Shown here piece by piece: positions 25,807-34,177 of a stretch of DNA of 64,000 nt (positions within the stretch are counted from its first letter, which is position 1; the number at the start of each line of letters is the position of its first letter). Location: positions 682,001-746,000 of the forward strand of contig JAJEBY010000016.1 in the NCBI GenBank assembly GCA_022822305.1, written 5' to 3'. The notes under the pieces were generated by a model. It saw only the letters and a list, made by a program, of their open reading frames with translations. It searched no databases and was not told the origin of the DNA. A program made the position numbers and the translations under genes. This DNA is from Anaerolineae bacterium. GTDB lineage: Bacteria; Chloroflexota; Anaerolineae; Aggregatilineales; Phototrophicaceae.

Positions 25807-26904
25807 ATGCGACGCGTCTGTAATTCTCGTAGTTTCTTATTCTTTGTGCTGCTCATGATTCTATTGGCAGCCTTTCCGTCTGCGATTTCCGCGCAGGGCT
25901 TGAATCCACATCTTGTGGTGAATACTTCAAGACTAAATATCCGCAGCGGCCCGGGCGTAAGCCACGCTGTGATTACATCAGTCCCGGGCGGCACAGTCCT
26001 TCCCGTAACCGGCATTGACAACGGCCGCGTTTGGTTTCAGGTGACCAGTCCGGTTGGAGAAGGCTGGGTCAATTCAACGTATGCAGTCGATCGCGGCAAC
26101 TTTAGAGGGGTTCCGATTTTGAACTCAGGCGTGGTTGACCAACCGTCGGTTGCGCCCGGCACTCCGCATCTGGTTGTGAATACGTACCGCCTGAACGTTC
26201 GTTCCGGTCCCGGCGTCAGTTATGCCAGGATTGGCACTGTTGCCGGCGGCGATGAACTTCCAGTGATTGCGATCGACCGCAATGGCGTCTGGTATCAAGT
26301 GGAGACGACCTTTGGCGCCGGGTGGGTGAACCGGACCTATGGGGTGCAACGCGGCAATTTTGCGTCAATCCCGCGGGTTTCTACGGCAACGGATACCGGT
26401 CCCACTTTTAATCTGGCCTTGCCGCATCTCGTGATAAACACCGCATATCTGAATGTAAGAAGCGGGCCGGGAGTTGGCTACGACATTGTTACCACCGTAC
26501 GCGGCGGCACAAAACTGCAGGTTAGCGCAATTTCGTCCGAGAATCGCTTGTGGATGCAGGTGACCACGGATGCCGGCGTAGGATGGGTGAATTCGTATTA
26601 CGCGGTGCGCCGCGGCAATTTCGGCAGTCTGACGCAGCCCGCCCAGCCTGTGGACAGGGGCGCGCACCTGACTGGTTTGACACCTCGTGTTGTGGTGAAC
26701 ACACATCGTCTCAATATCAGGAGCGGCCCAGGCGTAAGTCATCCAGTCATCACCAGCGTGCCTGGCGGGACCACATTGGCTGTGCTCGGGATTACCAGGA
26801 ATCGCAGCTGGTATCAAGTCGAGGGCAGTTTTGGACAGGGTTGGCTGAACGGTGGATTCGCCGTCTTCCGAGGCGAGTTCAGCCTGGTGCCGTACGTCGG
26901 CTAA
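25807..26904 (+). CDS. Secreted protein of four SH3b repeats
   Basis: 365 residues: a signal peptide (hydrophobic residues 10-26, cleavage near AISAQG) and four bacterial SH3 modules. Each has the pattern VVNTxxLNIRSGPGVSxxxITxVxGGTxLxVxxI...W.QV....GxGWVN..Y.V.RGNF. Modules 1, 2 and 4 share the RSGPGVS core exactly, and module 3 reads RSGPGVG. Such domains bind cell-wall peptides or glycans. No enzyme domain is attached. I chose the ATG at 25807 because it has a GGGGGG ribosome binding site 6 nt upstream and gives a proper signal peptide; an upstream start at 25702 adds 35 non-conserved residues. Confidence 0.88.
   Translation: MRRVCNSRSFLFFVLLMILLAAFPSAISAQGLNPHLVVNTSRLNIRSGPGVSHAVITSVPGGTVLPVTGIDNGRVWFQVTSPVGEGWVNSTYAVDRGNFRGVPILNSGVVDQPSVAPGTPHLVVNTYRLNVRSGPGVSYARIGTVAGGDELPVIAIDRNGVWYQVETTFGAGWVNRTYGVQRGNFASIPRVSTATDTGPTFNLALPHLVINTAYLNVRSGPGVGYDIVTTVRGGTKLQVSAISSENRLWMQVTTDAGVGWVNSYYAVRRGNFGSLTQPAQPVDRGAHLTGLTPRVVVNTHRLNIRSGPGVSHPVITSVPGGTTLAVLGITRNRSWYQVEGSFGQGWLNGGFAVFRGEFSLVPYVG
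25906..26880 (+). repeat. Four tandem SH3b-encoding modules
   Basis: Modules occupy roughly 25906-26103, 26160-26361, 26419-26622 and 26680-26880. Modules 1 and 4 are the most similar at DNA level (both encode NIRSGPGVSH.VITSVPGGT), suggesting a recent internal duplication. Confidence 0.8.
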
Positions 26905-26943
26905 ACCGCGCTTCTGGTTAATCGAAAGCAAGACAGCTACAAT

Positions 26944-26975
26944 GCGTCCCATCCTTCGATGGGGCGCTTGTTTTT
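26944..26975 (+). terminator. Rho-independent terminator after the SH3b gene
   Basis: Stem GCGTCCCATC / GATGGGGCGC (10 bp, one T-G) with loop CTTC, followed by TTGTTTTT. It ends only 12 nt before the ATG of the TPR gene, so it could also sit in that gene's leader. Confidence 0.75.
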
Positions 26976-26987
26976 GGAGTTGAGCTG

Positions 26988-29000
26988 ATGTCAAACGCGG
27001 CCGCAAGGATGATGTCGCTGGGGGATCCGCCGGCGAACGCTCAAGCCGCTTCCTCGATATTTGGCAGCGCTGCCGGGCTCGCCAGCAGCATCGAGCGCGG
27101 GGACCGCTATCGCCTCGCTGTCTATCCGATCATTGGCGACGCGATGCCCGATGTTGCCCTGGGTATAGCGTCTTGTTTGTGCTACTTGATCGAACAGTAT
27201 CATGACATACGCGTTTATCGCTGTTTTGCGAAGATTGAACTTGACGATGACAGCGACGAGATTAGCAGCGACGATTACCAGTTTTCGCCTGACCAATGGG
27301 AGATGCCCGGTCTCGATGACAACATCGTTGTGCAGGGTCTGCTTTCGGCGGCTGACGGAGGCCTGGAGCTAACGCTGCTCTTGGACAAGTCGTTGGCCGA
27401 CGGCGAAGGCTCGGTGACTTTGGCATTTCGCGCTGCGAGCCTAGCCGAGCTCATCAGTGAACTCCCAGCGATCGCGCAGGAGTTGGCCGAAGCGATAATG
27501 GAGCGCCCGCCTCGCCAACTTATTTTGGCATACGCGCCGCTATCGCATGACTCGCGGCTATCCGACCTGCTCGAGCTCGTCTTCGGCTGGAATCTCGATT
27601 TGTATTTGCATCTGTGGGATGTCGATTGGGCGGAAGACGACATTCAGTCTCAGTTTTCTGAGCTGATTGAAATATGCCAAAGTCGCGGCGATGAATTCGC
27701 ATACTGGTGTCAGGGCATGGTAGCGGGGCAGGCGCTGCAATTCGGAGTCGAGGACATAGGCGAGGCGATCTTGCCATCGCTTGAAGTCGCGATCAGCGGC
27801 GATAGCAGTCAGAAACTTGGCGCTGCGTCAATTGCTGCCGGATTAGCTCGCGTCGGACATAGGGACCGAGCCTTGCGACTCTTGGAAAGCATCTTGCAGA
27901 ATCAAACTGATGCCAGTGTATGGAACGCCGCCATCGACTTGTATCTGGATGCCGGACAGCAGCTGGGCGCGATTGATGCTTGTCAGACCGCATTGGAGAA
28001 CGGCGTCGAAAACGCCGCGCTGTATTGGCGCTATGTTGAATTGCTGCGGATTGCGGAAGCCAACGAACTGTCCGTGCCCGATGTATTGTTGATTGATCCA
28101 GACGAAGTCGAAGACGATGAAGAAATCGCATGGGAAGCCATCGGCGCGTTGGACCAAATTCTGCGCCTGGACCCGAGTGACGCGGAAGCGCTGCTGCATG
28201 TTATTTCGCAGCTGGTCGAATTGGAAGATGAGCTGGTTTGGGAGTATTTCGAGCGCTTAATCAAACTCGATCCTGTCGCGCCCTACGTAAGCGAGGTGAT
28301 TGAGCAATTTGTCGAAATGGACGATTTGGGACCGCTGCACGAGATTCTTAAAGCAGCCGTGAGTGACGACAATCGGCCGTACTTATATGCCAGCCTCGCG
28401 CAGGTCGTTTTGTTGGAGCAGAACTATACGTTGGCCGAAAGCTATTTGGCGGAGGCCCGACAGTCGATTCTTGCGTCCAATGATGAGCTGGAGCTCGAAT
28501 TGCAGCGGCTGGAGCTGATGTCCGCTTGGCCTGATTTCGAAGCGCGTTTTGCAGAAGTCAAGCTCTTGCTCAATGCCGGGCGTCCCGTCAGCGAATCAGA
28601 AGCGGAATTGCTGGAATCGGCTATTGAGACCGCGCCCAAGCTCGTCGATACCTACATCACCCTGGCTCGCGTTTACGCCAGTTGGCGAGATTATGAAGGC
28701 GCAAGCGAGATATTGCAGGAAGGCCGAGAAGGAGCGGGCGAGCACCCTCGCATCATCCTGGGATTGGCGCAGGTGCTTTGGAATACCGGCCGCCGCGCCG
28801 ATGCCGTACAGGAACTGAATGAAGGCATGGCATCATATCCCAATGACATCGCCTTGTTGACACAGATGGCGAGCTATTTGATCGAAAACGGCCAAATGGA
28901 TGACGCGCGCCAGTTTATGGAGTGGGCGGAAAGCATCGCGCCGTCTAATCGCGCAGTGACACAGATGCGTGGTCTGATCGCGCGCAAGTTGGCGGATTAA
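26988..29000 (+). CDS. Large acidic TPR-repeat protein, unknown function
   Basis: 670 residues, cytosolic (no signal or TM) and very acidic. Residues 1-160 form an unrecognised alpha/beta domain (RLAVYPIIGDAMPDVALG...IRVYRCFAKIELDDD). From about 210 onward the protein is helical with TPR-like units, e.g. HRDRALRLLESILQNQ, LGAIDACQTALENG, LVDTYITLARVYASWRDYEGASEIL, HPRIILGLAQVLWNTGRRADAVQEL and DIALLTQMASYLIENGQMDDARQFM. It likely serves as an interaction scaffold. The stop overlaps the convergent YigZ gene by 4 nt. A second, smaller TPR protein is encoded at 31667-32752. Confidence 0.75.
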   Translation: MSNAAARMMSLGDPPANAQAASSIFGSAAGLASSIERGDRYRLAVYPIIGDAMPDVALGIASCLCYLIEQYHDIRVYRCFAKIELDDDSDEISSDDYQFSPDQWEMPGLDDNIVVQGLLSAADGGLELTLLLDKSLADGEGSVTLAFRAASLAELISELPAIAQELAEAIMERPPRQLILAYAPLSHDSRLSDLLELVFGWNLDLYLHLWDVDWAEDDIQSQFSELIEICQSRGDEFAYWCQGMVAGQALQFGVEDIGEAILPSLEVAISGDSSQKLGAASIAAGLARVGHRDRALRLLESILQNQTDASVWNAAIDLYLDAGQQLGAIDACQTALENGVENAALYWRYVELLRIAEANELSVPDVLLIDPDEVEDDEEIAWEAIGALDQILRLDPSDAEALLHVISQLVELEDELVWEYFERLIKLDPVAPYVSEVIEQFVEMDDLGPLHEILKAAVSDDNRPYLYASLAQVVLLEQNYTLAESYLAEARQSILASNDELELELQRLELMSAWPDFEARFAEVKLLLNAGRPVSESEAELLESAIETAPKLVDTYITLARVYASWRDYEGASEILQEGREGAGEHPRIILGLAQVLWNTGRRADAVQELNEGMASYPNDIALLTQMASYLIENGQMDDARQFMEWAESIAPSNRAVTQMRGLIARKLAD

Positions 29001-29614
29001 CTTTCCTCCAGGAATATGGGCGCGACCTGGCCCGAAGACAGATCTTGCAGCTGTCCCGCGAATGCATCGAGATCCGACACGACAAACTTGGCGATAATCA
29101 TGATTTGTCCGTCGAATACTTCATCTTCAATCTCGCCGCGATGCTGCGAGATCAAACGCTTGGTGACGTTGTACAGCGAATAGGGCAGCTCCAAGCCCAC
29201 CGTGCGCCGTTCAACCTTCAATTCTGTCCGCAGCTGGCGAATCGCTTCTTGCGCCGATTCGGTATAGGCGCGCACCAATCCGCCTGTACCAAGCTTGGCG
29301 CCACCGAAATAGCGGGTAGTGACCAACACGATGTCTCCCAGGCCGGAGCCGCGCACGACCGCAAGCGTCGGCGGACCCGCTGTGCCGGTCGGTTCACCGT
29401 CGTCGCTCATGCCTTCCGTCACAGTATTGCCGAAGCCGATGCGGAAGGCGTAGACATGGTGACTAGCGTCCGGCATTTCCGCGCGCACGTCGGCGATGAT
29501 CTGGCGCGCTTGATTAACCGACGAAGCAAGCTGGATGGTGGTCAAGAAGCGAGAGCGTTTGACGATGAGCTCGGTGCGAACAGGGGCGGCGGGAACTCGA
29601 TAGGCGTCAGTCAT
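28997..29614 (-). CDS. yigZ: YigZ/IMPACT family protein (UPF0029)
   Basis: About 205 residues. The IMPACT domain is clear: VKRSRFLTTIQ, DASHHVYAFRIG, MSDDGEPTGTAGPPTL (family signature DDGEPxGTAGxP) and VTTRYFGGAKLGTGGLVRAYTESA. A C-terminal EF-G-like domain (DUF1949) follows. Eukaryotic IMPACT regulates GCN2; the bacterial role is not settled and may involve ribosome or RNA binding. The ATG at 29612-29614 fits the family N-terminus (MTDAYRVPAAPVRTELIVKR); an upstream frame to 29689 adds 25 residues. Confidence 0.92.
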   Translation of the reverse strand: MTDAYRVPAAPVRTELIVKRSRFLTTIQLASSVNQARQIIADVRAEMPDASHHVYAFRIGFGNTVTEGMSDDGEPTGTAGPPTLAVVRGSGLGDIVLVTTRYFGGAKLGTGGLVRAYTESAQEAIRQLRTELKVERRTVGLELPYSLYNVTKRLISQHRGEIEDEVFDGQIMIIAKFVVSDLDAFAGQLQDLSSGQVAPIFLEES

Positions 29615-29822
29615 TTGCATGAGGCGAGAAGAGGATCGAGCGGGTCTTGGGGAAACGCGGGCGTATGGCTGGGGCGGCGGCGCAATCAATAGACCGGGTA
29701 TTCAACTCTTTATACATGTGTTTCTATAGGGTTAAATAGAGACTTCAGCGACGGCGTCGTTGGCGCCCATCCGTCATTCCTTCAAATGCGAAGGTTCAAA
29801 GCGGGATGGACCTGCGATTGTG

Positions 29823-29895
29823 TGCCCCATAGGAGACTCGAACTCCTGTTTTGGCCTTGAGAGGGCCACGTCCTAGGCCACTAGACGAATGGGGC
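29823..29895 (-). tRNA. tRNA-Glu (anticodon CTC)
   Basis: 73-nt cloverleaf on the minus strand. Acceptor stem GCCCCAT/ATGGGGC, a D-arm with TAGTGGCCTAGGAC, anticodon loop CTCTCAA closed by TGGCC/GGCCA, and T-arm AGGAGTTCGAGTCTCCT. The discriminator is A, and the CCA end is not encoded. Confidence 0.96.
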
Positions 29896-29904
29896 TTGCA
29901 CGGA

Positions 29905-29933
29905 ATCATAAATCAGATTGCCGGTCCGGTCAA
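29905..29933 (-). promoter_or_regulatory. Promoter of tRNA-Glu
   Basis: On the minus strand TTGACC (29928-29933), a 17-nt spacer and TATGAT (29905-29910), ending 9 nt before the mature tRNA 5' end. The -35 box overlaps the stop codon of trpS. Confidence 0.7.
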
Positions 29934-30949
29934 GACGGCGGCAAGAAACCCATGCGGTCTTGGGCAAGTTTCAAGGTATCGTTGGCGATGGCAGCGGCTT
30001 TTTCCCGGCCGAGTTTCAGGACGGAATCGAGATAGCCGGCCTCGTCCATCAATTCGAAGTATTTCTTCTGCAAAGGCGCGAGCGTGTCGGCGACGCTTTC
30101 GGCGACGGCCTTTTTGAGGTCTCCGTAGCCTTTGTCGGCAAAACCGGTTTCGATGTCTAGGGTTGATTCATTGGTGATGGCTTGATAGATCGTTAGCAAG
30201 TTGTTGATGCCGGCGCGGTCGGGATGGTCGCTGAAACGGATCTCGCGATGAGAATCGGTGACCGCGCGCATGAACTTTTTGCGAGCGCGCGACAAATCAT
30301 CCAGCAAGAAGACCGCGTGATTCTCGGCATCTTCGCTTTTCGACATTTTGGCGGTGGGATTATCCAAGCCCATCACGCGGGCGCCGGCCTTTGGCGTCAT
30401 CACTTGCGGGAGCGTGAAAGTTTCGCCGTATAGATGGTTGAAGCGCTGCGCCAGATCTCGGGTGAATTCGAGGTGTTGGCGCTGATCGTCGCCGACGGGC
30501 ACGAGGTCCGCGTGATACAGCAAGATATCGGCGGCCATCAGCGCTGGATAATTCAGGAGTCCCGCGCCTATCGAGTCCTGGGCTTGTTTCGTGGCTTTGT
30601 CTTTGAACTGGGTCATGCGCTGCAGCCAGCCCAAGGGCGCCATGCAGGTCAGCATCCAGGCCAGCTCGGAATGAGCCGGGATCTGTGATTGGACGAAGAT
30701 CGTGGAGATTTCGGGATCAATGCCGGAGGCAATATAGATCGCGGCGCTTTCGCGCGATTTCTGGCGCAATTCTGCGGGATCCTGCGGCGTGGTGATGGCA
30801 TGCAAATCGACCACGCAGTAGAAGCAGTCGTATTCTTGCTGCACTTCGACCCATTGCTTCAGCGCGCCGAGATAATTGCCGATCGTCAAATTGCCGGAAG
30901 GCTGGATACCCGATAGCACTCGAGGCTTGGTCTTCAATGTCTCAGTCAT
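29930..30949 (-). CDS. trpS: Tryptophanyl-tRNA synthetase
   Basis: Class I aminoacyl-tRNA synthetase of 339 residues that charges tRNA-Trp. The HIGH-equivalent motif lies within SGIQPSGNLTIGNYLGAL (about residues 13-30). KMSKS is present as AKMSKSEDAEN. The Trp-binding region VDLHAIT and the dimer interface QSQIPAHSELAWML are typical. The start at ATG 30947-30949 (MTETLKTKP) fits the family length; a longer open frame reaching 31123 is not conserved. A consensus promoter lies 39 nt upstream. tRNA-Glu follows downstream with its own promoter. The short leader (about 35 nt) leaves no room for a T-box. Confidence 0.97.
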   Translation of the reverse strand: MTETLKTKPRVLSGIQPSGNLTIGNYLGALKQWVEVQQEYDCFYCVVDLHAITTPQDPAELRQKSRESAAIYIASGIDPEISTIFVQSQIPAHSELAWMLTCMAPLGWLQRMTQFKDKATKQAQDSIGAGLLNYPALMAADILLYHADLVPVGDDQRQHLEFTRDLAQRFNHLYGETFTLPQVMTPKAGARVMGLDNPTAKMSKSEDAENHAVFLLDDLSRARKKFMRAVTDSHREIRFSDHPDRAGINNLLTIYQAITNESTLDIETGFADKGYGDLKKAVAESVADTLAPLQKKYFELMDEAGYLDSVLKLGREKAAAIANDTLKLAQDRMGFLPPS

Positions 30950-30987
30950 TTGTCGTTGTTCTCGGTTGGGAGCGAACAATGGCGCGG

Positions 30988-31016
30988 ATTCTAGCATCGG
31001 CGTCTTGGTCGTACAA
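30988..31016 (-). promoter_or_regulatory. Promoter of trpS
   Basis: On the minus strand TTGTAC (31011-31016), a 17-nt spacer and TAGAAT (30988-30993), 39 nt upstream of the ATG. Confidence 0.6.
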
Positions 31017-31052
31017 GCGAAACATGGATAAGTGCCGCGCCATCGGCTCGGT

Positions 31053-31511
31053 TCACCGCTCTTTGAGCGCGCGCTCGATTTGACGTTGCGCATCTCGTTT
31101 GGCCAGATCAGCGCGTTTGTCATATTGCCGCTTGCCCTTGGCTATGCCAATTTCGACTTTGGCGCGCCCTCGCTCCAGATAGACTTGCAGGGGCACGCCG
31201 GTCATGCCCTGCTCACGTATTTTGCTGATGATGCGATTGATTTCCCGACGGTGAAGGAGGAGTTTGCGGGGACGCCTCGGATCGGTATGGCCGAAATGGC
31301 GCGCTTGCTCATAGGGAGCGATATGTATGTTCAATAGCCAGAGTTCACGGTTCTTTTCTTGCACATATCCATCAGCAATATTGATGCGGTTCCCGCGGAT
31401 GGATTTGATCTCCGAGCCCATCAATACGAGACCGGCATCGTAAGTGTCCAGGACATGGTAATCGCGTCGCGCTTTGCGATTCTTGGTGATGATTTTGCGC
31501 CCATTCTTCAT
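31053..31511 (-). CDS. smpB: SsrA-binding protein SmpB
   Basis: Binds tmRNA and carries it to stalled ribosomes, 152 residues. Signature segments are KNRKARRDYHVLDTYDAGLVL, GSEIKSIRGNRINIADGYV, HIAPYEQA, DPRRPRKLLLHRREI, and a basic C-terminal tail (KGKRQYDKRADLAKRDAQRQ) that enters the mRNA channel. The ATG at 31509-31511 (MKNGRKIITKN) matches family starts; a frame to 31556 adds 15 residues. tmRNA itself is not seen in the window. Confidence 0.97.
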   Translation of the reverse strand: MKNGRKIITKNRKARRDYHVLDTYDAGLVLMGSEIKSIRGNRINIADGYVQEKNRELWLLNIHIAPYEQARHFGHTDPRRPRKLLLHRREINRIISKIREQGMTGVPLQVYLERGRAKVEIGIAKGKRQYDKRADLAKRDAQRQIERALKER

Positions 31512-31666
31512 CGTGATTGATCCAGTCGAGATTGACCGCGCGGCGGATTGACGCATGCCAATTCTAGTCTGCGGCTAGCCGACCTAGTATAGCCTAACAT
31601 GCCGGTGAATCGGCAGTGCCTGATACAGCCAATCCAAAGGCGCGGCGGTGTACATTTGCGTTGCTG

Positions 31667-32752
31667 TCAGGAAAGGGGTTGCCAGCTCTGCTGAAAGGTT
31701 TTGCGGTCAATCTCACGAGTGGCGTATGCTGACACCATTTCGCGAGTCACGCCGATTGTGCGCACTGAGGCGTTGGGATCGTCACAATTCAGCAGGCTGA
31801 CCGCAAAGGCTTCAACGTCCGTCGGCATTATGGCATACTGGCCGATCGCAGCATCCATTATGCCGTTCAGTCGCTCGTTAAACTGCGTGCCGTGCGTGGC
31901 GCAGACGAGTATGGCGATCGTTTCGCCCAGTGTGGTGGATCGAGCGGAACTTTGGCTCAGGTCGATTTCAAATGCCGACACACTTGCCGCGATCGCTGCA
32001 ATAAACTCGCCAGCCGTGGCAGGCTGCGCTTGCGTACCTGGCGGAGCATCGACAGATTCTGACGCTACCGGAGTCGCTTCGGTTTCCGGCGCCGGCTCGA
32101 GGGGCGGTTCAGTAGGCGCTGGAGCTTCTAAAGTCGTTGCTGAAGCGGTCGGCTGGAAGGAGGCCGGCGTAGCGGAAAGCAGATCAGACGAAACCGCCGC
32201 AGCCGTTGCGGGTTCCGCAGTTGACACAGATACGACAATGACAGGTTCAGCCGTCGGCGCGCTTAGCATCGAGACTATCTCTTCGATATCAATCACGCCT
32301 GACAACACCAACAAGAGACCGGAGGCGCCGAGCAGCAAGGCGACGATTAAAAGCACGAAGCCTCGTCCCGTGCCGGCGCTTGCCGTCTCTTGCTCGATTG
32401 CGGGTTGGATATCTTCCCAATCGTCGATGGCGAGATCATTCGACAATTCGTCGAGGACAGCCGCTGGACCGCTTTGGGCTTCGATTTCTTCCGCGGCTGA
32501 AGCTTGCGCGGCCAGAACTTCTGCTTTGAGTTCACGCGCGCCGGGATAGGCCGGATCAAGCTGCAATACGCGATCCAATGCGCCGACGCCAACAACGCCA
32601 TCTGTAACAGCGTGCGCATATACCCACCAGAAGGCGGGATTGTCGCTTTCAGATTCCAGTAGCGGCGCGAGAAGCTCTTGCGCCTGCTCATGTTGATTGG
32701 CTTCTATCAACTCATGCGCTTGCTGCAAGATCGCATTCGTCGAGTCGCTCAT
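31667..32752 (-). CDS. TPR-like protein with single TM helix and extracytoplasmic domain
   Basis: 361 residues in three parts. Residues 1-110 are a TPR-like helical region (ILQQAHELIEANQHEQAQELLAPLL, ALDRVLQLDPAYPGARELKAEVL). A TM helix spans about residues 133-155 (FVLLIVALLLGASGLLLVLSG). A long Pro/Thr/Ala/Glu-rich linker (about 165-245) leads to a C-terminal domain with two Cys (VCATHGTQ and LLNCDDP) that may form a disulfide outside the membrane. The orientation, with cytosolic TPR and external C-terminus, is inferred. No family is recognised for the C-terminal domain. The gene lies between SmpB and tRNA-Leu on the same strand. Confidence 0.72.
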   Translation of the reverse strand: MSDSTNAILQQAHELIEANQHEQAQELLAPLLESESDNPAFWWVYAHAVTDGVVGVGALDRVLQLDPAYPGARELKAEVLAAQASAAEEIEAQSGPAAVLDELSNDLAIDDWEDIQPAIEQETASAGTGRGFVLLIVALLLGASGLLLVLSGVIDIEEIVSMLSAPTAEPVIVVSVSTAEPATAAAVSSDLLSATPASFQPTASATTLEAPAPTEPPLEPAPETEATPVASESVDAPPGTQAQPATAGEFIAAIAASVSAFEIDLSQSSARSTTLGETIAILVCATHGTQFNERLNGIMDAAIGQYAIMPTDVEAFAVSLLNCDDPNASVRTIGVTREMVSAYATREIDRKTFQQSWQPLS

Positions 32753-32823
32753 GGAACCGGTCCTTTAGGAGCAGAGGCTACTTCTGAGTGGCAGTTTACA
32801 GGCGCTTCCTTATGTACGCAACG

Positions 32824-32848
32824 AAAAAGCTCACCAACAGCGGTGAGC
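32824..32848 (-). terminator. Rho-independent terminator of tRNA-Leu
   Basis: On the minus strand stem GCTCACC / GGTGAGC with a 6-nt loop is followed by TTTTT. It starts 10 nt after the tRNA 3' end. Confidence 0.88.
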
Positions 32849-32857
32849 CTGTCGTCA

Positions 32858-32939
32858 TGCCCTGAAGAGGACTCGAACCTCCACCCCGTTAAGGACACGG
32901 CCCTCAACCGTGCGCGTCTGCCAGTTCCGCCATCAGGGC
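32858..32939 (-). tRNA. tRNA-Leu (anticodon GAG)
   Basis: 82-nt type II tRNA on the minus strand. Acceptor stem GCCCTGA/TCAGGGC, anticodon loop TTGAGGG on stem CACGG/CCGTG, a long variable arm (GTCCTTAACGGG region) and T-arm GGAGGTTCGAGTCCTCT. The discriminator is A, and CCA is not encoded. Confidence 0.96.
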
Positions 32940-32951
32940 AAAGCAGGCTAT

Positions 32952-32981
32952 ATTGTAAAGGCGGGGCTGTGGCATTGTCAA
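32952..32981 (-). promoter_or_regulatory. Promoter of tRNA-Leu
   Basis: On the minus strand a perfect TTGACA (32976-32981), an 18-nt spacer and TACAAT (32952-32957), ending 12 nt before the tRNA 5' end. Confidence 0.75.
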
Positions 32982-33142
32982 TGCTGCGGGCAATGCCAGG
33001 GTAATTCGAACGGCGCCATGGCGCGCCCAGCATTGTGCCGCTGAATTGTCGTTGCGGAATGACTACATCTTGAGCGCGCGCGTATCCTGCCGTATCATGA
33101 GAGTCTTACCAAGCGTCGGCTCACAGGCAAGGTCTTGAACAT

Positions 33143-34177
33143 ATGCGCATCGCTCTTGATGCGATGGGAACCGATACCCGTCCAACCAATGATATCGCCG
33201 GCGGCATTCTGGCTTCCAGAACATTTGGCGATACGATCGTTTTTGTGGGACCGAAATCCCGTATCGAGGCTGAGCTCGAGAAACACGATACCGAAGGTTG
33301 CCAGCTGGAGGTATTGCACGCGCCGTATGATATCCCAATGGGCGAAAGGCCCGCTGATGTAATCAAGGCTGAAGCTACGTCGTCTATCCATTTGGCGCTG
33401 GCAGCCGTGAAGAAGAATGAAGTCGATGCTTTTGTCACTATGGGCAACACCGGCGCAGTCCACGCCTTGGCCACCATGAAGATCTTGAGGCGCATTCCCG
33501 GTGTGAAGCGGCCGGTGCTTTCCGCAGTTTTCCCCATCAACGACCATCGCATGCTCTTTCTTGATGTTGGCGCGAATACGGATGTAAAGGCAGAATGGGT
33601 GACGCAATTCGCGGCAATGGGCAGCGTCTATTCGCAGCGGGTGATGGGATGTCGAAATCCGCGCGTCGCGTTGTTATCGAACGGCGCTGAGGAAACCAAA
33701 GGCAACTCGCTCATTCGCGAGGCCTCTCGAAACTTGTCTCAAAGCAGGCTCAGTTTCGTTGGCAACATTGAACCTGCGGAATTGATGACGTCTGTTGCAG
33801 ATGTGATTGTAATGGACGGATTCGTGGGCAACATCGTGCTTAAAACTTTCGAAGCGACGACGCAGTATATTGCGAATCTGATTCGTGAGGAGCTGTCGGC
33901 GGATGTGTTATCGATGCTCGGCGGCGCGCTCACTCGCTCGGCTTTCCAACGATTGCGGCGGCGCGTCGATACATCGGCGGTTGGCGGCGCGCCGCTTTTG
34001 GGCGTCAACGGTGTTGTCATCATTGGACATGGTCAGAATTCACCTTCGGGCATCATGAATGCTATCGGGCAGGCGCGGCGGGCTGTCGAACAAGATGTCA
34101 TCGGCGCCATCAGATGCGCGGTCGCGGAAGAGGCGGTATCAATTGGGGCGGCGAAAGATGCAATTGACGCGAAATAA
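33143..34177 (+). CDS. plsX: Phosphate acyltransferase PlsX
   Basis: Makes acyl-phosphate from acyl-ACP and phosphate for phosphatidic acid synthesis, 344 residues. Family features are the N-terminal MRIALDAMGTD, APYDIPMGERPADVIK, the VTMGNTGAVHALATM loop, FLDVGANTDVK, SNGAEETKGN, DGFVGNIVLKT, and a late GVNGVVIIGHGQNS. It is peripheral at the membrane in other bacteria. The fabF start overlaps its end by 20 nt, so the two are coupled. The usual rpmF, fabH and fabD neighbours are missing. Confidence 0.96.
   Translation: MRIALDAMGTDTRPTNDIAGGILASRTFGDTIVFVGPKSRIEAELEKHDTEGCQLEVLHAPYDIPMGERPADVIKAEATSSIHLALAAVKKNEVDAFVTMGNTGAVHALATMKILRRIPGVKRPVLSAVFPINDHRMLFLDVGANTDVKAEWVTQFAAMGSVYSQRVMGCRNPRVALLSNGAEETKGNSLIREASRNLSQSRLSFVGNIEPAELMTSVADVIVMDGFVGNIVLKTFEATTQYIANLIREELSADVLSMLGGALTRSAFQRLRRRVDTSAVGGAPLLGVNGVVIIGHGQNSPSGIMNAIGQARRAVEQDVIGAIRCAVAEEAVSIGAAKDAIDAK

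Noticed and set aside
29045..29692. 215-codon plus-strand open frame opposite yigZ
   Set aside because: It lies antisense to a clear IMPACT-family gene, has low-complexity composition typical of GC-rich shadow frames and no family motif.
30950..31052. T-box or attenuator ahead of trpS
   Set aside because: The leader after the predicted promoter is only about 35 nt and has no T-box core or antiterminator hairpin.
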